DNA of 35,000 nucleotides from Chrysomallon squamiferum. Its lineage: Eukaryota; Mollusca; Gastropoda; Neomphalida; Peltospiridae. The position numbers and the translations under genes are program-made. How positions within the stretch are numbered: position 1 is the stretch's first letter; the number at the start of each line of letters is the position of its first letter. The stretch spans positions 3,000,835 to 3,035,834 of the forward strand of contig CM022670.1 in the NCBI GenBank assembly GCA_012295275.1, written 5' to 3'. Shown piece after piece: positions 1 through 10,025 of this stretch. The notes beneath the pieces were generated by a model. The model was given only the letters and a program-made list of their open reading frames with translations. It was not told where the DNA came from and ran no database searches.

Positions 1-740
1 AGGTAATGCTTACCGATTGCAAACATTCTTAATTAGTGGACAATGATTGGGTAAGTGTAGATGGTCGTTGCTGAAATGAAATCGCAGGTGTTTTTGCTGG
101 ACGCTCAAGTCATTGTTCTTCGCGTTTGGGTGATCAAAGCGCCGACCATCTTGCCGCAGTCCTGTTCTTTCATTGTCCGTGTTTGCTGTCGCTTCCAAAG
201 TGTCGCGTTGTGTAACGCAACAAATGTTTACTACGTCTTTCATACGCCCTGCCTTCTTTTATTTCTTTCTTTTTTGTGTGTTCTCATCTAACGATTAAAG
301 GCGCCAGTGAAATAGTTTTTGCAAAAATTCACTTTTTTTTTTATACGACTAATAAATCAAAGGGAATCAGTTTGTGCTTTTGTCTAACTGGGCCATTTGA
401 CAAGCTGTTTATAACCGGCTTTGTCAACAGTTCGCAAATTAAAGACCATTTTCGGTGTCGGCTTGATTAAAATTGTCGTACTAGGCCAACGTATTTCAGC
501 AGGTAAAGGGGAAATTGCAGAACGTATATTTTTTCATGATTTATGGTGTCGTAAAACGTGCGGTTAATTTGTGAAATCAGACGCCAGACTAGCGAAATAC
601 ACGTAAAAGATCCCCAGTGCAGATTAACGGATGACGCCAGCCTATCTGTGAAGCTACTTTAAAAACAATAAACCAAGACATAAACTGAAACAATCGTAAT
701 TGAATATGCGCTTATTTTCTTTTTTTTTTTCTTTTTTTTT

Positions 741-811
741 TTTTTTTCATTATTGTGATATTTTTTTTTTTTAACGAAAAACTTTTTTTTTCATTATTGT
801 GATATTTTTTT
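741..811. repeat. Direct repeat of a T-flanked 28-nt unit
   Basis: The core TCATTATTGTGATA between T-runs occurs twice, at 741-768 and 784-811, separated by a short spacer. It is a small tandem duplication within a T-rich stretch. Confidence 0.8.
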
Positions 812-1187
812 TGTTATTTGAAAATGTTTTGGTTTAAACAGTTGAACTAGTTGATTTATACGCTGTTCTAGATTTGTTATTTGAAGAAATAAAATTTGTT
901 CTGATTTGAAATTAAAAATGATCAGGGGCCAACTAGTCGATTTAAAATGTTCTTTATTCTTATTCATCACTAAAATAATATTTCTCTCTCTCACTAAAAA
1001 CACTACTGTCGAAAATCATATTTAAACTTCGATCTAAAAACTGCTTTATGTTGTCAACGTATTTAAAGGTTTAATTTATATATCCAGTTTCCGCATGATT
1101 ATTTTAAGATTTATCAAATACTTTCTGTTAAAACATATGTCCATTGTTTTTAATATATCAAAACTAATTCACTATATAGCAATAATA

Positions 1188-1192
1188 ATAAT

Positions 1193-1247
<55 letters not shown>

Positions 1248-1262
1248 TATACACATATAAAC
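1188..1262. repeat. Compound (AT)n / (AC)n microsatellite
   Basis: An AAT run passes into (AT)n to about 1234 and then into CA-rich sequence. The short open frames across it are low-complexity artefacts. Confidence 0.95.
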
Positions 1263-1958
1263 ACATACACAAAACATAATAGACAATAAAATAAAGTAAG
1301 ATGTGTGTATTATACAATCAGGGATGATGAGGTATTAGAGATGTATTATTATCAAAGTGTGGTCTAGACAGTGATATTCAACATTCCGATGGTTTGACAA
1401 AATCCTGCCACAAAGCTTCATTAAAATTATGTGTTAGACAAACAAACATAGTGAGAGTTCACAGACAGATTATGTAGATTGAAAGGCATTAGAAAAAATC
1501 AGAGAGAAATATATAGACATTAGTGTTTATAATTTTAACTGAATATACAAACACAAACAAACACACATAAATGCCTGTGTGTGTGTGCGTGCGTGCGTGC
1601 GACTCTTCCAAAAAAAAAAAAGTTTCAGTATCTCCATATTTATGATCTGTTATCACACCAAGTTGGTTATTTTTCAATTCGCGAGTTAAGCAAGCATATC
1701 GAAGGTTTTGCAAGTTTGCCATGATCACAGCAAACGATAACGGGCCCATTATTTCACCCATTCAAACACAATAAACACGTTTTCTGAAACGTTCGTATCG
1801 AATTTCTACAAGGGATCTTTCGACGGGGTGGTTTTAAATGTGGCAACGCACAGGCTTCGCGAGGTTTGACGGAGGCACAGAGAAGAACACGGGGAATTAA
1901 CCCCGTGGACGCTGTGAATTATTTACACTGAGTGGAAGACGGTAACTCAATATGTCGT

Positions 1959-1992
1959 TATATAAGAAACTGACTGAGTGCTTTGTCAGTCA
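1959..1992 (+). promoter_or_regulatory. TATA box plus initiator candidate
   Basis: TATATAAG at 1959-1966 is followed by an initiator-like TCAGTC at 1986-1991, whose A at 1988 lies 29 nt downstream of the first T, the classic spacing. The surrounding island (about 1790-2110) is GC-richer than its flanks. No coding exon was found just downstream, so the transcript, if any, is unknown. Confidence 0.35.
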
Positions 1993-2217
1993 AATCGACC
2001 AGTTTTTTCCTCGCTCGACAGACGGGCAATAAAAAAGGTTTTGTCTGTTAAGCGGTTGATAATGAGAAGTAGCAAAAAATAAAGTACGAGACCTTCGTGG
2101 GTTACTGGTTTGAAGTTTAGTTCTTAGGTACAGATAGAGGGTTCACGTTTTAATTTATGTTGTCAGTTTAATTTGAAGTGAAGACAACAAACACAATATC
2201 CCCTTGATTATTGCTGT

Positions 2218-2325
<108 letters not shown>

Positions 2326-2859
2326 TTCTATCTCTCTCTTTTCACTTAATCTCTCTCTTTCTCACTCATACTCTATTATTCATTTACTCATTCCATTACT
2401 ACTATTCCCAGAAATAATCAAGATTTATCTTTTCTTTTTTTTCATTTTTACTTAAACGAACACTTCCCAAAACACTGAAAAGCACAAAGAAATTTTTTCA
2501 GCAAATACAGAGTATTAACTTTTGCTCTATATTTAAAAAAAAACAATTATGATTCTATCCTTTCAAGTATTTAGAAAATCTCAGAGGAATACACATATCT
2601 GGTATTACACAATGGTCAGCAACCTTTTCGGATTATCCGGCTTCAAATCTTTATGCACATTATGACTAAGTCTTCCTATATCACGTAATTTCCGTCAGAT
2701 CATTGTCTACAGGAAACTCGGTTTGTGAGAATTTTTATTATTATTTTTTTTTTTTAACATGTTCGGGACAAAAAATATTGAAGGAAAAAATAAATAGATT
2801 ACCAATATGATTAAAATACAAAATGATTTGAAAAAGGAGGAAATGAATCGAGTGTGGGA

Positions 2860-3060
2860 ATAACAAAAATTATTACTGTGGCGTGGTGGTGGTTGTGGTA
2901 GTCGTCGTGATTACTGATGTAATAAAAATAATTATGACAGTAGACGTAATAGTAGAAGTAGCAGTTGTTGTTGTTGTAGTATTGGTAGTAGTAGGAGTAG
3001 AAGTAATAGGATAGTGGTAATATTAGTAGTAGCAACAGTAATAATAGTAGTCTACGCGGT
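2860..3060. repeat. Imperfect trinucleotide-rich region (GTA/GTT type)
   Basis: Cryptically simple sequence with many GTA, GTG and GTT triplets. The Tyr/Asn-rich minus-strand frame across it reflects the repeat and is not a protein. Confidence 0.8.
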
Positions 3061-3239
3061 AATATAAACAAACAAAAGTGATCACTGTCAAGAAGTTAAG
3101 CATTTGCATCAGTTCAAGCTATTCAGAGTTAATACACATATAGGAATCCATCGTAAACAGTTATTAGCAAGTGACATCAGTGAACTGAAAATTACACAAT
3201 CCTAAACATAACAGGGGCGGTTCTGTTTTGCCTCAAAAT

Positions 3240-3690
3240 CGTTTCATTAGGTGTCAGAGAACACGTAACAGAAAAACGTTTGATTTGATGAACCTAATCG
3301 TTATTATGTCCAATTGTACCCAACACCGACCCGCTCGTATAGCTAATTGTATCATTCTTTTAAAAATGACATTTTCGCGATAAAACTGGCACGTTTGCAG
3401 ATTGACAGAAAGCAACATACGTGACACAAATCCAGCCGCAGAAGAACTGTTGAAACCCCCACCCCCCGTAACAGGAGTGAGAAACCCGCTGTGCTGTATT
3501 CGCAGTGGGATGTTTGGCGGGGAGACACTGCTAGAAGTTGTCCGGGAATTAAGAATGGGGAGACTTGTGTGCAGGTTAAAACAAGTGACTCCCAGACTCT
3601 CCGGGGATGATAATGGCAAGTTAAACAAAAGCAGCGAGGGGTGCTTGGCTCACAAAAGATCCCTCTATTGCTTTGAATAATTCGGACAAC
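3240..3690. other. GC-richer island, open on both strands, unassigned
   Basis: Frames of 124 codons (minus, 3254-3628) and 92 codons (plus, 3402-3680) overlap here. Neither has a recognisable domain, signal peptide or conserved motif, and dual openness fits base composition rather than coding. It could be a regulatory island. Confidence 0.35.
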
Positions 3691-3940
3691 ACACTGGTCG
3701 CCGTATGACGGCGGTCGTGCATAATCAATGACCAGGGTGGTCTAAAGCACAATGCAGTTGTTCACACGTTCCCATTCACACTTAGACATAATCAAGTTGG
3801 TATTGTCGACAGGCAGCGTATTTACCAACAGTTTGAATTCGATGTCGGCACAACTCTTTCAAACTTTAGTGTGTTGTGTTGCTGAGTTTGCCGATACTGC
3901 AAATAACATTTCTGTGTGATTAATAACTCTGTTTTCTAAG
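3690..3940 (+). other. Possible 5' non-coding exon ending at a strong donor
   Basis: The segment is less AT-rich than its surroundings and ends at TCTAAG/GTAAGT, a full-consensus donor at 3941. It could be a 5' UTR exon of the protocadherin, spliced to 9947 across about 6 kb, but nothing else supports a transcript here. Confidence 0.2.
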
Positions 3941-3955
3941 GTAAGTCAATGTCCG

Positions 3956-4082
3956 TATTTCGTATTATAATTCAGTTTTATGCCACATGAATGTTGTTGA
4001 TTATAAATATATATATATATATATATTTTTTTTATAATCAACAACATTCACCTAACATAAAATTAAATTATAATAAGAAATA
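3956..4082. repeat. Long inverted repeat (foldback) with (AT)n loop
   Basis: Two 50-nt arms, 3956-4005 and 4033-4082, are reverse complements at 43 of 50 positions. The inner 18 nt (3988-4005 and 4033-4050) match perfectly. The loop is AT/T-rich. It could be a miniature foldback element or a palindromic duplication. It begins 15 nt after a consensus splice donor candidate at 3941. No clear target-site duplication was identified. Confidence 0.85.
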
Positions 4083-6585
4083 AATAAGAAATTATGTTGC
4101 TTTTTATGCTAGTATTATTGCAGTTTTCAAATATTTATTTTCTTGGAGAAAGTTTTGTTTATTATTAGCTATTACGTGTGTTTTTGAAGAAGGTTGTACT
4201 ACGTGATTATTAATTGAAACCAAAATAAATAACGTAACATACCTAAGAGAACCGGTTTCTAAGTAAACTATAATATCACTTGTGTCAAATTATGACACAA
4301 ATTATTTCAAATTAGAAAATAACTTAGAAATTAAAATAAACGTACATTAATATCCTGATTAGTTTTTCAACGAACGCAGTAATTATAATAATTGAAGTTA
4401 TTTCGTTAAGGTCATTATCGATTTGCTTTTGTGTTTCTAAGCACATTTAGATTATTTCAAATAATCTTCTAAAACATATAAATTTTAGGTGACAGTATTA
4501 TTAACAAGTAATTGCCTAAACTGACATCGATATTACAAACAGGATATTTTGGAGCGTCCAGTTAAAGGAAGCAATAAAGGTTATAGCTATTTTCCTTCCG
4601 TTATGTAAATAATTTGCATTCAGTTTGCATAACCAAGCGATAACCATAGTTACAAAGTCGTTCTCACGATCATTATCATGATTTTTATTGTCGATGTTAT
4701 CATCATAATCATCATCATCGTTGTCGTCACAATCATCATCATCATAAACATCATTACCATTATCACCATCATCATCATTACTGGTTATGATAGCTGTGGT
4801 GTAACTCTACTAATGGTATTAATGGTGATATTAATATTACTAGTAGTAGTAACAGTAGTAAACAGTAGCATTTGTTGATGTCGCTGTTGTTGTTTGAAAA
4901 TGTTTGTTACAGAAGTAGTTCTTATTGCTTTTTCCGTGTTGCTGATATAACTGTTATCGTCACTTTGGTTCTAATATTTGTTGTTATTAGTAAAGTGGTA
5001 TCAGAATGAAACTTTACTTAATGCAGGAAATTATTTACGGGAAAAAGCGAATGAAAGAAAATTTACAGCATACTTCCGGATTTTTTTCTCCCTCTGTTTT
5101 ATTTGTTCTAAAATAATTCAAACAAAATTGTTTTTGGAAGCTAATAATCTTGAACAAACTGGCGTGGATGAAAATGCACGATGAACCAAGCAAAAACAAA
5201 CACATTTTCACTTGTTTCTTTGAAACGGTCAGTTCATTTCAGTACAACGCCGCAAAGACAAATCCCTGGGATTTTGACGTCAGTGATTTTAGGCTTAAAG
5301 TTCCACGAAAACAAACAGAGGGGTTCTGCAAAGAGGGGCGGTGCTCTGACCTGACGCCAGTGGTCGTGTGTATTAGTGTACTCGGAACACGAACAGGGCA
5401 AACATTCGACCAAAACCGAGAGGAAATCGACGACACAAAATTTGTCCTTTTCTTTCGCCCGATTCTTGCTCGAACTCAGTTCGTGTCTTTGTCAATATTT
5501 TGCCTTACGTGTTTCGTTTTAGCCGTCTCGTATGTTTTTTTCTCTTTCATCAAGCTACACACACATCCACACACAGACACAATGCTGGTAATTTATAAAC
5601 ACACATACATTTTATCTTCTTTGTCTTCTTTCTGCTGACCTTGGGTTGAAGGTGGTCTGTGCTTTTGTTGTTTCGGTTTATTTGCTGTTTCTAATGCATG
5701 AAATAATTATATATAGCGATGCAGCGTAGTGCAGTATCCAAGAATGTAATAACGTCAGGTCTAATATTTGTTACGCATTGATAAAGATAACAATGGAAGA
5801 AGAGTTTACCCATAACCAGTGGAAAAAAAAATGTAATGTTATTTCAATTGAAATTGATGTAAAACGATATAATAATAATAAAAATGATTTATTTTTGTTT
5901 ACAAATATTAATTTCAGTATGACAGTGTTTTGAAATTGAATACAAAAAAGGTATAAAAAAGTAATAATGAAAAACAGTAATACAACGAAAGTGTGATGAA
6001 GTAATTCAAATAATTAAAATAAATGTGAATTCTTTATTTCTTTTTTAATTTCGGTTTTTAAAATATACACAGAGAAATCAATCACACCTTCACAAAATTA
6101 ATCCGTCAAATTTGCACACAAACATTTATCAGATAAAATTAACTCTTCTTTGTTTAAGACGTGTTAATCTGGGATTAAGATAAACCGCGGTGTCAGATTA
6201 TGAAAGTCTCGATAATGCTTGTTGAAGAGATACTACGTGTTGAGGATTATGATTGTAGAGGTCTTCAGTCTACTGGATTTCCCGTTCTTGAGCCGCAGTT
6301 AAAATCCGTGCTTACTTTCTTAGCATATTCACAAAATATCTAGAGTGACATGCGTTTTAGTGTCAAAATAAATTGAGTGATTTTACTGTTATAAATCTTT
6401 ATGTCTAAAGCTATTTCTATCAAACGCCACCTACAAAAAAAAAAAAAAAAAAGAAAAAAAAGTTATGATTTAAAAATTAATAAGGTTTTGAAAATTAGTA
6501 GTGTTTCTACTACTACTACTACTACTAATAATAATAATACGCTAATATGATTATTTATTTTTTATTTATAATAGTAGTAGTAGAA

Positions 6586-6648
<63 letters not shown>

Positions 6649-7200
6649 TAATCATCATCATCATTATTATTCGATAATTAACTTTTTTTTACTAATGGCA
6701 TGGTGTCGTTATGATTGTGCTACTGATACCAGATTTGCCCAGGAAAATTTGAAAAATAATAATATCATTATCAATAAGTCGAAATGCAAAAATCGTTCAT
6801 AATCTGTTAATGACAAAACCTGAAGCCTTAAAAGACCACAGTTCAGAAATCACAAACAACATTTTATGTGCATAATTATTTCAAAATATTTGACATTAAG
6901 GAAGGAAGCTTTATTAATATCGATATTTCTCTCTTAATCACACGTTTTTGAGTCAAATTTCCAAAAAATCCATCGTTCAAATACACAACCATTCAAACAG
7001 AATCTCCTTCTGTCCGGCAAGATTCATCCAGACTACACAACATCGTCATGGTTACCAGGAAATTCAACAATTATTTTACGTCACCTGGCCCCCGCTTTCC
7101 CGCAAGTCACACACTGCCGTACCAAAATATTTATTATTTAACTATTTGGCAACACTCTGCTATATGACTGACTAACTGATTAATATTTCCTGCTTTTAAT
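4083..7200. other. AT-rich spacer with one island
   Basis: Mostly AT-rich, with trinucleotide-rich sequence (CAT/ATC then TAG/TAA) at 4676-4875, a GC-richer island at about 5230-5520 and a large (TAA)n tract near 6590. A 162-codon plus frame (5150-5638) crosses the island, but its sequence resembles no family I know and its ends are low complexity. No gene is called. Confidence 0.45.
6507..6665. repeat. (TAA)n microsatellite with flanking (CTA)/(TAG) inverted triplets
   Basis: A CTA run at 6509-6530 faces a TAG run at about 6574-6585, which could form a hairpin. This is followed by a long (TAA)n tract to about 6648 and short ATC triplets. Confidence 0.92.
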
Positions 7201-7203
7201 TGT

Positions 7204-7249
7204 CCAATAACAAACCGCTGAGGTCCGTTAAAAAGGATATCGCTATTGG
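7204..7249. promoter_or_regulatory. Pair of opposed CCAAT boxes in a GC-richer island
   Basis: CCAAT at 7204-7208 on the plus strand and ATTGG (CCAAT on the minus strand) at 7245-7249 lie 36 nt apart in a stretch less AT-rich than its flanks. Paired CCAAT boxes are typical of NF-Y dependent promoters. It may drive the protocadherin, about 2.8 kb downstream, but no start site is evident. Confidence 0.3.
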
Positions 7250-7760
7250 CTGCGTGGAAAAGAGGCTGGCCAAAGCGGGATGTTAGTTAAACTGGACATT
7301 GCGTTGGATGTGACAGTTATTTATTTGTGTAGGATAAACGTAAATCTACTTCTGTCTTTCACTTGCCATTCGTGTCATGTAGACACTTAGGTTTCGTAGG
7401 CAAGGCTTGACAGTCGCACGCACCAGGACTTTCGGATAATGAAATAAATGTGGAAACTATTTCGTTGTGATAATCTGCAGGAAGTTGACTGTTAAGTGTT
7501 ACTTTTCTCTGAAAATTGTTTTACCTGTTGTGGCTTCCTTGATTCTGGACGTAGGATACCTGAGTTTTACCTGATTATGTATTAGTTGTACCTGTTTAAC
7601 CTGTATTTACTTGTCCAAAACAAAAAACAAAAAATAGAAAAGAAGGAAAAATAACACGGAAATTAAACAGCAAAAGAAGCAACAGGTAACTAAATTCTTT
7701 TCTGAAAGAAGATACTTTTTAAAAAATAATAAGGAAAACAAATTAACTAGATAAATAACT

Positions 7761-7810
7761 AAATAAATAAATAAGATATAAATTAATCTGCTGAAATAAT
7801 CCAGACTGGG

Positions 7811-7845
<35 letters not shown>

Positions 7846-7882
7846 GATATAAATTAATCTGCTGAAATAATCCAGACTGGGT
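7761..7882. repeat. Direct duplication separated by an (AAAT)n tract
   Basis: A block of about 51 nt (7761-7811, ending CCAGACTGGGT) recurs at 7832-7882, an offset of 71 nt. The copies look identical across the non-repetitive core, so the duplication is probably recent and mediated by the AAAT microsatellite. Confidence 0.9.
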
Positions 7883-8689
7883 TTTGTTACTTCTTAAATA
7901 AAAAAAATGTTCTTTTTCTTTCTTTAAATCTGGCTATACCTGTATGACACTAGCGAAGTACACATCGGAGTCTACTTGAAATAATTAGCTGAAAGGTAAT
8001 AACATAACAACACATGTGGTCGTCAACGTTAATATTATTCCCAGTCTTCGTCCATTGTATCATCTTTGAGTTTTTACCAAGGGGACTGGGCGTCCCGCTG
8101 GCGGTTTTCACGTTAACCATACATAACTTTTATATACACGATATTTCTGTTTTCAGTCTTCTCTGAGTTATTGTCGCAGTTGTTTTCGTTATTTCACATT
8201 TCAACCAAGTCCTGTGGACTCTGCCACCGTTTCAATCCTTTGTGTCAGTTTATCCTATTATTAAGGGGTATTTTTATTTCTTTGTCGAGTTTATTAATTT
8301 TCCGCCTTGTAAACACATCCCTGACATATCTTCCCCAATGATTCCTATTTATAAAAAAATTTCACATTGTATTTTAGTTTACAGCTTCTGAACACTAGAT
8401 AAGAGTTTAATAGACGCCACTGTTATGTGTCAAAGGGCGGGGAGACATGGTATTATGGTACAAAATCTATTGTTATAAAACACCGGTCAACAGAACTTCA
8501 TCTAGAATTATTGCAAGATGTCTTATTACTTATTCACCGGCTGACAAGAACGTGTTTTTTTTGTTTTTTTTTAAATGTAAAGTTTTCTTCCACTGACACA
8601 TAACTGTTCAGAAAACATATATACGTCGTTGTTGTTTGTTTGTTTTTAGTTTATTTTTTTTTTTACTTACCAAGACAGATAATTTATTA

Positions 8690-9031
8690 CGGCTTAGGAG
8701 TTACATGTCGCGATTTGACAGCACCTCTTGCCTTACGTCAAGCGTAACGTTTCTCGTCTTGACGCGGTCGAGGCAAGCGAACGGTCCATGATTCAGTCTT
8801 TTACCTAACCGACTGACAGGCCATGTCCATGCCACTCGGCGAACAAAGGGAGGTTATGACAAATCATGTCATATGAATAAACCTTTTGTGTTTTATGTCT
8901 TAACTGTGACAGAGCAAAGTAATCCGTCTTTTACCTCGTCTTTAGTACGTTAAATCGGAGCGTAGAAAGAGGTTAGGTTTTAGTGTAGCTAATGTTTGTG
9001 CACGGTGTATGATGATAATACTCTGTTGTCG
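8690..9031 (+). promoter_or_regulatory. GC-richer island ending at a donor-like site
   Basis: This stretch holds several CpG and CRE-like pieces (TTACGTCA near 8732, TTGACGCGG near 8758) and ends near TCG/GTGAGT at 9032. It is about 1 kb upstream of the protocadherin start, so it is a reasonable candidate for the proximal promoter plus a short 5' UTR exon. This is inference from composition and position. Confidence 0.3.
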
Positions 9032-9145
9032 GTGAGTTAATACAGTTCTCTGTTGTGTTACAGTTAATATTCGTGTGGTCTCGGTCTGTAAGACAGAATT
9101 TAGTTATTGTTATTTAATTTGAGCTTTTATTGTTTTGTTTATTTT

Positions 9146-9306
9146 CGTTTTATTTATTTATTTATTTATCTGTTCATTTGTTTCTGTTTTCTTTCTTTCT
9201 TTCTTTCTTTCTTTATGTTCATTATACTCTTTGTTGTTGTTATTATAATGACTATTACTACTTCAACTATTATGTTTCTGGTATTATTATTATTATTATT
9301 ATTACC
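9146..9306. repeat. Simple repeats: (TTTA), (CTTT), (ATT) tracts
   Basis: Adjacent tetra- and trinucleotide tracts between the candidate donor at 9032 and the acceptor at 9946. Open frames across them are Phe/Leu/Ile-rich artefacts. The remainder, to 9946, is AT-rich with no feature except a short ATC run near 9835-9852. Confidence 0.85.
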
Positions 9307-9946
9307 AAAAATAGATATATTTATGCCTTTAATTTCGATATATATCTGAGACGAATATGTTTTTATCAGTGTTTCTGTGTATGATATTATTCGAGTATTA
9401 GTGTATATTTTGTAATATATAATAAGAAGTCATTGTTAAAGACTTACAACGTTTAATAACGGAATCAGAGCAATTTTGCAAGCTTTTACATTCAGGTACG
9501 TTCATGATGTACGTTCCGTTTCTGTCATTCCTCCTAATGTCCTTGAGCACCACACTGTTGAGAGGTTAACGTGACTTAACTGTTAATGGACTTATCATTA
9601 CATATCTGAGGAGTGTATGTGTACAAGTCGTATACGTTTCTTTGTTGTTCTTATGAATCAATGTATGTTTCTTATATTGTGTGAAACCTTACGTGCTTAT
9701 GGATTAGTGGATATTTGTATATTTAGTATTATCTACGTATGATTTTAATGTGGCTATGAGTTTCGTTTATTTAATACAATTTTATTAAAGCGTTGTTGAT
9801 GGCTTTGTGGTTCTATTGTTGTATTTATATTATTATCATCATCATCATCATTTTAATCATTACCATTACCATTATTGTTATTTCGTAAAGAAATTATTTA
9901 GAAAACGATCAAGACAAAATATTAATATCTTTTATTTATTTTTCAG

Positions 9947-10025
9947 AAATCTACGTTAAAAGAACTGAACAAAAAGTTATGACAATCTAGCAGTGAAGTG
10001 AAATCAGAGAAACAACATCTTCAAA
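9947..10025 (+). other. 5' UTR segment after a splice acceptor, with a minimal uORF
   Basis: TTTATTTATTTTTCAG ending at 9946 is a good acceptor, so transcription probably starts upstream and at least one non-coding exon is spliced to 9947. Within this 79-nt leader lies a short upstream ORF (ATG ACA ATC TAG, 9979-9990), in a different frame and ending 35 nt before the main ATG. Candidate donors upstream are AAG/GTAAGT at 3941 and TCG/GTGAGT at 9032. The sequence alone does not decide between them. Confidence 0.5.

Larger units (their letters stand above)
1..1788. other. Non-coding spacer with a GC-richer left edge
   Basis: Positions 1-260 are GC-richer and open in frames on both strands, but no domain is recognised. 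The remainder is AT-rich with T-runs, an (AT)n tract and short (GT)n and poly-A tracts near 1577-1621. No gene is seen. Confidence 0.5.

Noticed and set aside
3254-3680. Overlapping 124- and 92-codon genes on opposite strands
   Set aside because: No recognisable domain on either strand; both frames are open because the patch is GC-richer than its surroundings.
5150-5638. 162-codon protein gene
   Set aside because: No domain recognised, no splice or promoter context, and the ends are low complexity. The same logic applies to 34409-34879.
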